DNA from: an uncultured Clostridia bacterium
GTDB lineage: Bacteria; Bacillota; Clostridia; Christensenellales; Borkfalkiaceae
Reading direction: 5' to 3'
DNA length: 64,000 bases
Assembly (NCBI GenBank): GCA_947625025.1
Contig: CANQMQ010000004.1
Span: 1-64,000, forward strand
Below, piece after piece: positions 7,537-15,919 of the stretch. The notes under the pieces were generated by a model, which was not told where the DNA came from, searched no databases, and saw only the letters and a list, made by a program, of their open reading frames with translations. Every line of letters begins with the position of its first letter. The first letter of the stretch is position 1. Position numbers and translations under genes: made by a program.

Positions 7537-8624
7537 TCGGGGAAGTAACAAAATTGGCCGTCATGTATAACGGCCGCCCCGTGGGGCACCTTGCAACCAC
7601 GGAAGAGGGGATCGCCTTTCAATACGATGCCGCATGGCTCAAAGAAGGCTTCTCCATTTCTCCCTTTTCCCTTCCGCTCGAAGGCGGGGTCTACCGCAAC
7701 CGTAAAGATAATTTTGAAGGGCTTTACGGCGTCTTTCACGATTGTCTTCCCGATGGATGGGGGGAGCTTCTCGTAAGCCGAATGTGTGCGAAGAAGGGGA
7801 TTTATTACGAAAAGCTCAATCCCCTCACCAAGCTCTCCCTCATTGGCGGGAACGGCCTCGGCGGGCTCAACTACGAACCGACACAAGCGGTTGAACGGGC
7901 GGGTGCGCATTTCGATTTGGAAGAACTTGCCGAGGAAGCGAACGCCGTTTTGCATGATGCGCAGAGGCCCATCGGGGATTTGGACGAATTGTATCTCTTG
8001 GGTGGCTCGAGCGGGGGTGCACGGCCGAAGGCGCATATCCGTATCGATGGAGAGGAGTGGATCGTCAAATTTCCCTGCAGGATAGACCCGCCCGAGATCG
8101 GCGTTTTGGAATACGAGGCGAACATGGCGGCAAAGAAGAGCGGGCTCGATGTCAACGCGTTCAGACTGTTCCCATCAGACCGTTGCCGCGGTTATTTCGC
8201 TGCAAAGCGGTTCGATCGCACAAAAAAAGGGAGAGTACACGTGATATCCCTCTCTTCCCTCCTTGAAACGACGCATAGGATCCCCAATTTGGATTACGTC
8301 CACCTCTTTCAAGTTGTCCAAAATATTTGCTTAGACAAGGGGGAGCTCTATGAGGCATTCGCCCGCATGGCCTTCAATGTGCTCTACGGCAACAGGGACG
8401 ACCACGGTAAAAACATCTCCTTTTTGTATGACGAAACGCTTGGCGGATACAGGCTCTCTCCCGCCTACGATCTCACGAGAACGCCGCAAAAACCCGAGCA
8501 CGAAATGGCCGTGATGGGGAACCCCAAGCCCGCCGAGAAAGATCTCTATGCCATAGCCGCCTACATCGGGCTTTCAAAGGAACGGATAGGGGGGATCGTA
8601 GCAAAAATCAAGAATACTGTGTAG
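7533..8624 (+). CDS. hipA: HipA-type serine/threonine kinase toxin
   Basis: A 363-residue protein, somewhat shorter than the 440-residue E. coli HipA. The N-terminal subdomain has FHDCLPDGWG and the family-typical G-rich loop LGGSSGGARPKA (from about residue 156), with the ATP-contacting Lys in WIVKF. The catalytic loop NRDDHGKN begins at residue 287 and the metal-binding Asp of YDLT is residue 313, so the kinase looks active. HipA enzymes of this type phosphorylate aminoacyl-tRNA synthetases or other translation factors and cause growth arrest or persistence; the target here is unknown. It is co-translated with hipB. A GC-rich imperfect hairpin follows at about 8643-8665 but lacks a T-run. 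Confidence 0.9.
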   Translation: MIGEVTKLAVMYNGRPVGHLATTEEGIAFQYDAAWLKEGFSISPFSLPLEGGVYRNRKDNFEGLYGVFHDCLPDGWGELLVSRMCAKKGIYYEKLNPLTKLSLIGGNGLGGLNYEPTQAVERAGAHFDLEELAEEANAVLHDAQRPIGDLDELYLLGGSSGGARPKAHIRIDGEEWIVKFPCRIDPPEIGVLEYEANMAAKKSGLDVNAFRLFPSDRCRGYFAAKRFDRTKKGRVHVISLSSLLETTHRIPNLDYVHLFQVVQNICLDKGELYEAFARMAFNVLYGNRDDHGKNISFLYDETLGGYRLSPAYDLTRTPQKPEHEMAVMGNPKPAEKDLYAIAAYIGLSKERIGGIVAKIKNTV

Positions 8625-8722
8625 CGGAGCGGCGAAGCCGTGAAGCCGAGAAATCTCGGGCTTCTCATCATAATGAAATAAAAAATTTTTTTCAAAAATT
8701 TCTGAAAATATGGTTAAAGTGC

Positions 8723-8749
8723 TTGACAAACGGGGGGGGGTGGTATAAT
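8723..8749 (+). promoter_or_regulatory. Promoter with a nine-G tract in the spacer (candidate phase-variable)
   Basis: TTGACA (8723-8728) and TATAAT (8744-8749, with an upstream TGG) are consensus boxes but only 15 bases apart. The spacer contains nine consecutive G residues (8732-8740). Adding two G would restore the optimal 17. Homopolymer tracts between -35 and -10 are a known slipped-strand phase-variation device for surface proteins, as in Neisseria porA. The gene it drives is a large surface lipoprotein. Confidence 0.75.
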
Positions 8750-8808
8750 AGGAGATAGGCTTTATGGCCCAAATTACAGGATCGGAATAAACTATATAAG
8801 AGGAAACT

Positions 8809-11800
8809 ATGAAACGCAAGATTTGGGTTTTGTTTTCAATCGTAGCGCTTACGGCAACCATGCTGTTGACGCTTTCCGCATGTCTGTTCGATTTATTTGA
8901 GCATCAACATAATTGGGTATTGAAAGAGACGATAGCTCCCACCTGCACCGAAGATGGCGAAGAGATCTATGAATGCTCTTCCTGCGGCGATAAACAACAC
9001 AAAAAATTGCCCAGTCTCGGCCATAAATGGATCGAGCTCGAGTACACCGCGCCGACGTGCACCAAGACGGGTTACAGAAAAGAGAAGTGCGAACGTTGCA
9101 ATAAAATCAGTGAGAACATTTTGGAAATGAACCCGCATGAGGTCGAACCCGAAGAGCCCGGGAAGGACCCCACCTGCACCGAAGCGGGCTACGAGCCTGC
9201 CGGCACATGCAAGGTATGCCATCAACACATCAGCCGCAAGATGATCGACCCGCTCGGCCACAACTTTGTAGAGGGTCAGTGCTCCGTATGCGGCGAAGTG
9301 CAGACGTTGACGGTTACATACCATTCCAAAGTCACGGGCGGCGAAACGGTGACCAAGACCTACAAATACGGCGATCCGTTTGATCCTTCCGTGCAGTTTT
9401 CCAAAATGCCCGACGATCAACTGTTCAACGGGTGGTACGGCTACAGCGTCGAATTGCAAGGGATCATAGAAGATCAACATTATACCGAAGATTCTATCCT
9501 ACACGAAGATCTTCATGTCTGTGCCCAATGGGTAGAATACCGCGCCGTATCCACTGCCGAGCAATTTCTTGCGATCGCGGAGAAACCCGACATCGCCTAC
9601 CACCTGACGCAGGACATCAACTTGGGCGGGCAGATCTGGACCCCGGTGGAAAAATTTTCGGGGACTCTGAATGGTGAAGACCACAAGATCTACAACTTCA
9701 GCGTGATGGACGGCAAAGCGGCAAACTCCTACGCCATGTTCACCACAAACGATGGCACCATACAAAATTTAGAGATTTACGACGTCAACTACAACGTCAC
9801 CTACGCAGGAAACAAAGCCGCAACACTTGGGCTGTTGGTCGGCGAAAACAAGGGCAAATTGCTGGATTGCCACATCAGCAAAGGGCAGATCCGGCTTACC
9901 GTCACCGAGAATGAAACGCAGCAATCCACCCACTTCGGCACGATGGCCGCCATCAACCGCGGCACCGTGGAAGATTGTTCCTGCTCGGTGGATATCTCCT
10001 GCGAGCTGTCTGCCCGCTACGACGGCAGCGACCGTCACGATCGCTATTACAAATTCAACTATTATATCGGCGGACTCATCGGCTACAACGAAGGCTCCGT
10101 GACCGATAGCCACTACGACGGAGAATTCGACCTTGTAAAGACGTTTACTTCCGGAAAGATCCTCGCTACGGGGTATGGCTATTGGTACTATCATTACGTG
10201 ACGGCGAACTTCTATTTCGGCGGACTCATCGGCGCACAGAGCGGCGGCACCGTCACGCGGAGCTACTCCGATTTCGTTTTCAGTCACGGCGAGTCGGTAA
10301 AGATGTATTACGCCGGCGAAATGGTCAGTTACGAAAACGCCTACGTGGGCGGACTTGTCGGGCTGAACACCGAAAAGGGGCAGATCTCCTACTGTTTCAC
10401 CACGGGGGATCTAAGCGACAATACGTGGGAAAGCAGCACAGTCGCGGGGCTCGTCGCCGTCAATCAAAACAACGGGTCGATCATAAGCTGTCACTCCTCC
10501 GCAAAGGTGACTGCCGTCAGCAGGACGAGCAACATCGCGGGCGGATTGGTGGGGACCAACGGCGCGGGCGTACAGGATAGTTATGCAAGCGGCGAGGTCC
10601 ACGGCGGGAAGAGCGGCACTACGGGCGGATTCGCGGGGAAAAACACCGCGCAGGGCACGATAAGCAAATGCTACTGCACGGGTAACGTGTTTGCCGAATC
10701 GGGCACTGCCGACTTCTTTATCGGGAGCAACGAGGGCGGAGAATACAAATGCTACTACCTGCAGGGCGCGGCCGTGCAATGCAACGGAGCATACCTTGAA
10801 ACGGCACAATCAGCCGCCGAACCCAAAACATATCAAACCCTGTGGACCGATGAGTTCCTGATGGACGACCTGTATTGGGACGAGAGCGGTTGGATCATCT
10901 TGATAAACGGCGATCCGATGCTCGAATGGGAAAAGGACGTAGGGCATGATTACGAAACCCAAGTCGTGCAGCCCACCTGCGTGGACTTCGGATATACGGT
11001 GTATTCCTGCTCAGATTGCGGGCGCATGTTCATCCGCGACTATGTTGCTCCCATCGGCCACGACAAAATTTTTGTGTCTCACACCGATGCGACGTGCGAA
11101 GAGCCCGGCAAGACCAAGTATCACTGCGATCGGTGCAGCACCGATTATGAGGTGGAGGAGGCATCGGAGCCCGCGCTTCAACATGAGCCCACAGTCGCGG
11201 AGGGTGACGAGCAAGTAGACCCTACCTGTGAAGAACTCGAAAGCGGAGAGTTTACTTCCAAAGACGGCCGCACAGCCAAAGTGACCTGCAAGCGTTGCAA
11301 GGAGGTGCTCGAAGAGTCGGTGCCGATCCCGGCGCACAGCTTCACCGTGCATCATGAAAACAGCACCGAGCCCGACTGCACCAGCGAGGGGAACAATCAC
11401 CTCGTATGCGACATTTGCGGCTTCGAGAAGGATGAAACGATTCCGGCGACGGGCCACACGCTGACGGCGGGCTCCCTCAACTGCACCGTGTGCAACAAAC
11501 CCGTCTGGGATGAATCGACCTTTACCAAGATCTCCAATCTCGCGGGCCTGAAGGCAATCGCCGACGATCTTCAAGGAAGATATATGCTGACGGCCGATAT
11601 CGACCTCAAAGACGAACTGTGGGAGCCCATCGGGACGAAGGAGACCCCGTTTGCCGGAGTTTTCTACGGCAACGGACGCAGCATCAAGAATCTGACGCTT
11701 TCCGACGTTGCCGTAGGCGGGCTGTTCGGTTACAGCACCGGCGAGATCGTCAAACTCACCGTGACGAATGCGAGCGTATCCGTGGCCAACATTACCGATC

Positions 11801-12483
11801 CCGATCTTGGCGTGATCGCGGCGGCAAACAAGGGTAAGATCCTCGACTGCAAGGTGACGGGCTCTGTGAAATTTACCGTAATCGTCAATAAGGCCACCGA
11901 TTCCTTTGCGGATAATACGGCTTCCCACTATGTAACGATGGGCGGCATTGCGGCAAGGAATGAAGAGGGCGGCGTTATAGACAAATGCGTCGTCGATGCA
12001 ACGATCGGCGTGATAGTCGTAGACAACTTTACCAACTGCGCGGAAGTAGACCTGAGCTTTTACCTCAACCGCGGTTGGAAACAGGGCGTATCGAAATTGA
12101 ACGAGAGTGTGACGATCGGCGGGATCGCGGGCGTCAACGGCGGCAGCGTGACCAATTGCACCATGAGCGGCAGTCTCAACGTCGATGTCACCCAACAAAT
12201 CAATCTCGAGCGCGTCATCAACGAAGGCAAGTGGAACGAACTGCGACGCAAGGCGGGCAAAATGGAGATCACGACCAACGTCTATGAAGGCTCTCTCGTA
12301 GGCAACAACAAGGGAGACATTTCGGGTTGCCAAGGCAGCGGCAGCACCCTCAACAGGGTTGGCGGAACGCAGGACGACAGCAGTTACCTGTTTGCCATGA
12401 AGCACAACCTGAACCGCATTTCCAACACAGACGAGGCGATCCGCGAGCTTGTGGCCTACTCCGAAGGGACGTACAGGCCCTAA
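8809..12483 (+). CDS. Large surface lipoprotein with cysteine-rich repeats and GLUG beta-helix domains
   Basis: A 1224-residue secreted protein. The signal peptide ends in a lipobox LSAC with Cys25 as the lipidation site. Residues 30-165 hold three repeats of a Cys-pair module (HxW...APTCTEDG...ECSSCG...LGH). An InlB/Flg_new-like segment follows (about 165-245), then a long GLUG-type beta-helix (about 245-680: GGLIGYNEG, GGLVGLNTE, GGFAGKNTA). A second set of Cys modules spans about 705-905, followed by another GLUG helix to the C-terminus. These modules are common in surface proteins of gut Clostridia and are thought to mediate adhesion or glycan binding; no catalytic motif is visible. There is no sortase motif, so anchoring is by lipid. 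It is a single-gene unit behind the G-tract promoter. Confidence 0.8.
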   Translation: MKRKIWVLFSIVALTATMLLTLSACLFDLFEHQHNWVLKETIAPTCTEDGEEIYECSSCGDKQHKKLPSLGHKWIELEYTAPTCTKTGYRKEKCERCNKISENILEMNPHEVEPEEPGKDPTCTEAGYEPAGTCKVCHQHISRKMIDPLGHNFVEGQCSVCGEVQTLTVTYHSKVTGGETVTKTYKYGDPFDPSVQFSKMPDDQLFNGWYGYSVELQGIIEDQHYTEDSILHEDLHVCAQWVEYRAVSTAEQFLAIAEKPDIAYHLTQDINLGGQIWTPVEKFSGTLNGEDHKIYNFSVMDGKAANSYAMFTTNDGTIQNLEIYDVNYNVTYAGNKAATLGLLVGENKGKLLDCHISKGQIRLTVTENETQQSTHFGTMAAINRGTVEDCSCSVDISCELSARYDGSDRHDRYYKFNYYIGGLIGYNEGSVTDSHYDGEFDLVKTFTSGKILATGYGYWYYHYVTANFYFGGLIGAQSGGTVTRSYSDFVFSHGESVKMYYAGEMVSYENAYVGGLVGLNTEKGQISYCFTTGDLSDNTWESSTVAGLVAVNQNNGSIISCHSSAKVTAVSRTSNIAGGLVGTNGAGVQDSYASGEVHGGKSGTTGGFAGKNTAQGTISKCYCTGNVFAESGTADFFIGSNEGGEYKCYYLQGAAVQCNGAYLETAQSAAEPKTYQTLWTDEFLMDDLYWDESGWIILINGDPMLEWEKDVGHDYETQVVQPTCVDFGYTVYSCSDCGRMFIRDYVAPIGHDKIFVSHTDATCEEPGKTKYHCDRCSTDYEVEEASEPALQHEPTVAEGDEQVDPTCEELESGEFTSKDGRTAKVTCKRCKEVLEESVPIPAHSFTVHHENSTEPDCTSEGNNHLVCDICGFEKDETIPATGHTLTAGSLNCTVCNKPVWDESTFTKISNLAGLKAIADDLQGRYMLTADIDLKDELWEPIGTKETPFAGVFYGNGRSIKNLTLSDVAVGGLFGYSTGEIVKLTVTNASVSVANITDPDLGVIAAANKGKILDCKVTGSVKFTVIVNKATDSFADNTASHYVTMGGIAARNEEGGVIDKCVVDATIGVIVVDNFTNCAEVDLSFYLNRGWKQGVSKLNESVTIGGIAGVNGGSVTNCTMSGSLNVDVTQQINLERVINEGKWNELRRKAGKMEITTNVYEGSLVGNNKGDISGCQGSGSTLNRVGGTQDDSSYLFAMKHNLNRISNTDEAIRELVAYSEGTYRP

Positions 12484-12493
12484 AAATACTAAA

Positions 12494-12528
12494 AGCGGCC
12501 CGACGGGGTTATACCCCGTCGGGCCGCT
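12494..12528. terminator. Bidirectional terminator hairpin between convergent genes
   Basis: A perfect 15-base stem (12494-12508 with 12514-12528, core CGGCCCGACGGGG) closes a TTATA loop. On the minus strand it is followed by a T-rich stretch, so it mainly serves the SdpI-like gene; on the plus strand the tail is weak. Confidence 0.8.
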
Positions 12529-12545
12529 CAGGTCTTATCGCGAAA

Positions 12546-13109
12546 TTATGAATTTGTTTCGGGGCTCTCTTCCTTTTCAGGAGTTTCGGCTTCTTCCGCA
12601 GGGGCTTCTTCAACCGTCTCCGCAGGAGTTTCTTCAACGGGTTCCGTGGGCTTAGCCGTGACATTCACGGGCTTTGTGGCGGGTTTCTCGGGTTTTGTAG
12701 CGGGCTTCTCGGGCCTCGAAGCGGGTTTCACGTCTACGCGCTTTACGGGGGTCTTTTCGGGGAAGGCGAGCTTGAGAGCGCGCTCGGTGAGGAGGATGGT
12801 TACGATAAGCGCAATGCCCTGCACCACGATGATTGCACCCCCGACGAGCCCCGTCGTCAAGATATTCTCATGGTATACGGGAATGAGCGGGCCGACGGAT
12901 ACGGGCAGCAGGCACAGCCCGAAGATGAACCACAGCTTCCCGCAATATTCGTTTGCAAACTTCCAAGTCTTTTCGTTCTTCATGGAGCGGGTGGTGCGGT
13001 AGCCCACCATTTGATTGATCTTTACGGGGCAACGTCTCCAAAAGATGCCTCCCACCACGGCCATAAAGAGGGGGTTGATGAGGCAAAGTACCAATGCGAT
13101 CCAAAACAT
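12546..13109 (-). CDS. SdpI/YhfL-family membrane protein with acidic-proline tail
   Basis: I start the gene at the ATG at 13109, where AAGGAG lies six bases upstream; a longer frame from 13133 lacks a site. The 187-residue product has three hydrophobic segments (about residues 1-25, 58-78 and 85-110). The family signature GYRTTRSMKNEKTWKFAN sits between the first two, as in SdpI, the immunity protein to the SdpC toxin of Bacillus, and related YfhL proteins. The last 65 residues are an unusual Lys/Pro then Glu/Pro-rich low-complexity tail with repeated RPEKPATKPEKPATKP-like units, probably a flexible extension. There is no sdp toxin gene nearby, so an immunity function is not implied. An extended -10 (TGnTATAAT, 13170-13175 on the minus strand) lies upstream. 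Confidence 0.75.
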   Translation of the reverse strand: MFWIALVLCLINPLFMAVVGGIFWRRCPVKINQMVGYRTTRSMKNEKTWKFANEYCGKLWFIFGLCLLPVSVGPLIPVYHENILTTGLVGGAIIVVQGIALIVTILLTERALKLAFPEKTPVKRVDVKPASRPEKPATKPEKPATKPVNVTAKPTEPVEETPAETVEEAPAEEAETPEKEESPETNS

Positions 13110-13310
13110 AGCGTTCTCCTTGTGATGCGGCATGCCGTTCTCTCATGCGTCCATGCCCTTTGCAACCCGATTATACCACATTTGTGCCCGATTTGGATAG
13201 CAAAATGCGGGCCTTTCCGAAAAATTCTCGAAGGAGGGCAGTTTTTACACGGGCGGCGGCGGGCAATATGCAACAAACAAACAAAATCAAGTAAAATTTT
13301 TCAAAAATAC

Positions 13311-13339
13311 TTTACAACTTCAAATAATTCCGCTATAAT
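13311..13339 (+). promoter_or_regulatory. Promoter of the DtxR/MntR-type regulator
   Basis: TTTACA (13311-13316) and TATAAT (13334-13339) are 17 bases apart. Transcription should begin near 13346, giving a very short leader that contains the GGAGGT ribosome binding site at 13349-13354. Confidence 0.8.
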
Positions 13340-13358
13340 AGAATATGTGGAGGTCGGT

Positions 13359-13730
13359 ATGAGAACGCACGAATCCGAAGAAATGTATCTCGAAACCATC
13401 TTGCTCCTCAAGGGGAAGCAGGCGAGCGTACACGCAATTGATATCGCAGGGGAGCTCGGGTATGCGAAATCGAGCGTATCCCGTGCGGTGGGGCTGCTCG
13501 TCTCCAAGGGGTATATTACGGTAAACGGATCGGACGAGATCTCGCTCACCGAGGCGGGGCTGAAAAAAGCTTCCGATGTCTACGAACGCCACCGCGTCAT
13601 TACCGGGCTCCTCATGCACATGGGAGCGGATGAAGCACTTGCGGAGGAGAACGCCTGCCGCATCGAGCATGTGATCAGCCCCGAGCTTTTCGAGCTCATG
13701 AAGAAGTATCGGGCGAAGCTTGAAAGTTGA
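13359..13730 (+). CDS. DtxR/MntR-family metal-dependent transcriptional regulator
   Basis: A 123-residue protein starting at the ATG with GGAGGT four bases upstream; the longer open frame before it is not coding. The N-terminal winged helix (THESEEMYLETILLL, then SSVSRAVGLLVSKGYI) and the following metal-binding/dimerisation helices (ERHRVITGLLMHMG, then ENACRIEHVIS) match DtxR/MntR. Candidate metal ligands are His and Glu residues of ERH, EE and EH. There is no C-terminal SH3/FeoA-like domain, so it is of the short MntR type. Family members repress Mn or Fe transporters when metal is plentiful. No transporter is adjacent, so its targets must lie elsewhere. Confidence 0.85.
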   Translation: MRTHESEEMYLETILLLKGKQASVHAIDIAGELGYAKSSVSRAVGLLVSKGYITVNGSDEISLTEAGLKKASDVYERHRVITGLLMHMGADEALAEENACRIEHVISPELFELMKKYRAKLES

Positions 13731-13751
13731 ATCGGATACGGATCAGAATAC

Positions 13752-13786
13752 GGCGCCCCGCCCGTGCATTGCACGGGCGGGGCGCC
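13752..13786. terminator. Bidirectional terminator between convergent genes
   Basis: A perfect 16-base GC-rich stem (13752-13767 with 13771-13786) closes an ATT loop. It lies between the regulator on the plus strand and the flavin-reductase-like gene on the minus strand; an A/T-rich tract follows on the plus side. Confidence 0.8.
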
Positions 13787-13813
13787 ACAATTTTATATTA
13801 CCATCCGGCAAAC

Positions 13814-14722
13814 TTATTTCTTTTCCTTCCTCCGCTTATCGTTGATGATCTCGAGCGCGGCCTCGTCAATTACCGAAATGCCTTCTTCCTTGGCGATCTG
13901 CACCATTTGGGTGAGGGCGGCCTTCAAAAAGACGCGGGGGATCTTCACGAGTTTCTTACATGCCTCTTCGGTGAAGGTGACTTCGGGGTCGATGCGCTTA
14001 GCCGCATAGATCACAGACTGCACATCGCCCTCCTTCGCCTGAATTTTTTCGGCAAACGGCCTCTTGAAGCGGGAGCACCAGAAGTTGGTGCTGTCCCTGT
14101 AGCCGTAATCCACGGGCACGGGCGGGAAGCCCTTTGCACTGACCCCGTTTACGATGGTATCCCAATAGGCCTCCTTCATCAGAATTTTATCGATTTTGAG
14201 GATGAAGTGCGCCCCGTATTCACTCGTGATGCCGTTGAAGTTGCGGTAGGGGGGCTCATACCCCTCGAGCCTGCCCGCCTTATCCTGATACGCATCCTCC
14301 AAACTGCTATCCCAAGTGCATTCGAACACCTGAAACGCCTCCTTCACGACGAGCGGCCGCTCGCCCTCACACTGCCCCTTTTCGAGGGTGAAGAGGCAAT
14401 CCTTCATCTTTTCCTCCGTCGTCATGCCGGGGAAGCCAAGCCGCACCGCCTCGCGGAAGTACTTTCTGCCATCGGGGATGAAGTTTAAGGAGACCTTGCT
14501 TCCCCTCAAAATGTTCTGTGCCGTATTCGAACTGTTGCGGCATTCGAGGAGCATGGAATAGTATTCCTTCCCCGCAATGTAATAGGGGAAACAGAGGGAG
14601 TAAGAACCCAAATTTGTGGCCCCGCTTTCAGACATGGTACCCACCAATATCGTGGGCATCGGGAAAAACGAGGAAGTTTGGTAGAAGTTGTCTACAATGC
14701 GCAGATCCTTAAAACTACTCAT
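13814..14722 (-). CDS. Flavin reductase-like split-barrel protein with C-terminal PCP_red-like domain
   Basis: A 302-residue protein. The N-terminal two thirds resemble the flavin-reductase-like FMN-binding split barrel (PTILVGTMSESGATNLGSYS near residue 23, then CRNSSNTAQNI and SLNFIP). The last 55 residues (TFTEEACKKLVKIPRVFLK and the following helices) resemble the PCP_red domain first described in protochlorophyllide reductase, which also occurs alone or fused to redox proteins. The substrate cannot be told. Its start overlaps the VanZ-like gene upstream on the same strand by eight bases, so the two form an operon. The PCP_red assignment is from memory of the pattern and is the less certain part. 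Confidence 0.65.
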   Translation of the reverse strand: MSSFKDLRIVDNFYQTSSFFPMPTILVGTMSESGATNLGSYSLCFPYYIAGKEYYSMLLECRNSSNTAQNILRGSKVSLNFIPDGRKYFREAVRLGFPGMTTEEKMKDCLFTLEKGQCEGERPLVVKEAFQVFECTWDSSLEDAYQDKAGRLEGYEPPYRNFNGITSEYGAHFILKIDKILMKEAYWDTIVNGVSAKGFPPVPVDYGYRDSTNFWCSRFKRPFAEKIQAKEGDVQSVIYAAKRIDPEVTFTEEACKKLVKIPRVFLKAALTQMVQIAKEEGISVIDEAALEIINDKRRKEKK

Positions 14723-15251
14723 GGTTACCGCCTTGCCGTTTATTTTTTGCCCGCTCCTTCAGGATACATACGATGAGGTATCCTCCGTACGTCAAGAGGA
14801 AGGCGGGTAGATAGCCCGAAAAATCAATTAACACGTCGCGGAAGGAACAGCCCCGCCCGCTCGTGAAGAGGTCGAGTTGTAAGAGTTCGGTGAGCCCCGC
14901 GAAGAGGAAGCCGTAGGCCGCAAGCAGGGTAAGGGTGAGGATGCGTTGCTTCTTGCTGCCGCGGTCGAAGAGGGCGCAGGTAAGCCCTGCAAGGCACCCG
15001 AGAAGGAAGAACGCCCCGAAGTGCCCGAAGAGTTTGCGGATGAGGAGGTTCCAATTCCCGACGCGGGCGCTCAAGGGCTGTGCCCCGGAGGAGGGGGTGA
15101 GCGCCTTATCGACGATTTCTCCCACCGCCGAACTCTGCTCGGAGGATTGCTTGCCGGGCATGAGCGCTTCCGCACACAGCGCCGCCATCGCGACCAAAAA
15201 CAGCGCGAGCGAGATATATTTTAAGATATTTCTCAGGCGAGACATCCTCAT
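14715..15251 (-). CDS. VanZ-like family membrane protein
   Basis: I start at the ATG at 15251 because GGAGGG lies just upstream; an in-frame ATG fifteen bases earlier lacks a site. The 178-residue protein has an N-terminal hydrophobic segment, then the VanZ-like pattern of polar-flanked helices: RKLFGHFGAFFLLGCL, AGLTELLQLDLFTSGRGCSFRDVLIDFSG, ending in a basic tail. Family members occur widely in Gram-positives; VanZ itself gives low-level teicoplanin resistance by an unclear route, but most relatives have no known function. It is the first gene of a two-gene unit with the flavin-reductase-like protein. Confidence 0.8.
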   Translation of the reverse strand: MRMSRLRNILKYISLALFLVAMAALCAEALMPGKQSSEQSSAVGEIVDKALTPSSGAQPLSARVGNWNLLIRKLFGHFGAFFLLGCLAGLTCALFDRGSKKQRILTLTLLAAYGFLFAGLTELLQLDLFTSGRGCSFRDVLIDFSGYLPAFLLTYGGYLIVCILKERAKNKRQGGNHE

Positions 15252-15271
15252 TTTGCCCTCCTTCATACCAT

Positions 15272-15300
15272 ATTATATCATATGCCCCCGATCTTTTCAA
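15272..15300 (-). promoter_or_regulatory. Promoter of the VanZ-like operon
   Basis: On the minus strand TTGAAA (15300-15295) and TATAAT (15277-15272) are 17 bases apart, and the ribosome binding site follows about ten bases downstream. It stands back to back with the nrdR promoter. Confidence 0.8.
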
Positions 15301-15385
15301 CGGTTTGCCAAAAATTTCGGGGAAAAATTTCAAGAAGAGACCCTTCCCCATAAAAATGCAAAAATGAGGGAATTTTCAAAAAGCC

Positions 15386-15414
15386 TTTACAAATCCCACA
15401 TTTCGTGGTATAAT
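15386..15414 (+). promoter_or_regulatory. Promoter of nrdR-ispG-(polC-like)
   Basis: TTTACA (15386-15391) and TGG-TATAAT (-10 at 15409-15414) are 17 bases apart. The leader to nrdR is about 25 bases. No further promoter is evident before the next gene cluster at 18505. Confidence 0.85.
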
Positions 15415-15445
15415 GGGAAAAAAGACGGAAGATAAGGGGGATGCT

Positions 15446-15919
15446 ATGCGCTGTTTATACTGCAACTGCACCGAGAGCAGGGTGATCGATTCCCGCTCTG
15501 CAGACGACGACAGGACGATCCGCCGCCGCAGGGAGTGCATCGGTTGCGGAAGAAGGTTTACGACCTATGAGACGATTGAAGTTGCGCCCATACTCGTCGT
15601 GAAGTCAGACGGGACCCGCCAGGCATTCGATAAGGGGAAGATCGTGAGCGGCGTCATCAAGGCATGCGAGAAGCGGCCCATCCCCATCGAAAAGGTGGAT
15701 GAGCTCGCCGAAAACATCTCCAAGCGGGTGTATAACTCGATGGAGCAGGAGATCTCCTCCAAGAAGATCGGGGAAATGGTGATGGAAGAGCTCAAAAAGC
15801 TCGATGAAGTTGCCTATGTGCGGTACGCCTCCGTATACCGTTCCTTCAAGGACATCGCCTCCTTCATGGCAGAGCTGCAATCCATGCTTGAAAAAAAGGA
15901 GAGCGAGAATAAGGAATGA
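15446..15919 (+). CDS. nrdR: NrdR, transcriptional repressor of ribonucleotide reductase genes
   Basis: A 157-residue protein, the usual length. The N-terminal zinc ribbon has Cys3, Cys6, Cys31 and Cys34 (MRCLYC ... RECIGCG), followed by the ATP-cone domain (ILVVKSDGTRQAFDKGKI, then helices to about residue 135). NrdR senses ATP/dATP and binds NrdR boxes upstream of nrd operons. The start at 15446 follows AAGGGGG at five bases. The stop overlaps ispG by four bases. No nrd gene is in the window. Confidence 0.95.
   Translation: MRCLYCNCTESRVIDSRSADDDRTIRRRRECIGCGRRFTTYETIEVAPILVVKSDGTRQAFDKGKIVSGVIKACEKRPIPIEKVDELAENISKRVYNSMEQEISSKKIGEMVMEELKKLDEVAYVRYASVYRSFKDIASFMAELQSMLEKKESENKE

Noticed and set aside
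8643-8665. Hairpin after hipA as a terminator
   Set aside because: Stem is bulged and no T-run follows; too weak to list as a feature.
11011-12405. A 464-residue open frame antisense to the GLUG lipoprotein
   Set aside because: Product of repetitive Gly/Ala-rich codons on the other strand; no start signal.
12870-13358. N-terminal extension of the DtxR-type regulator to 286 residues
   Set aside because: It lies over the promoter and the opposite gene; GGAGGT and the DtxR-type start are at 13349-13359.
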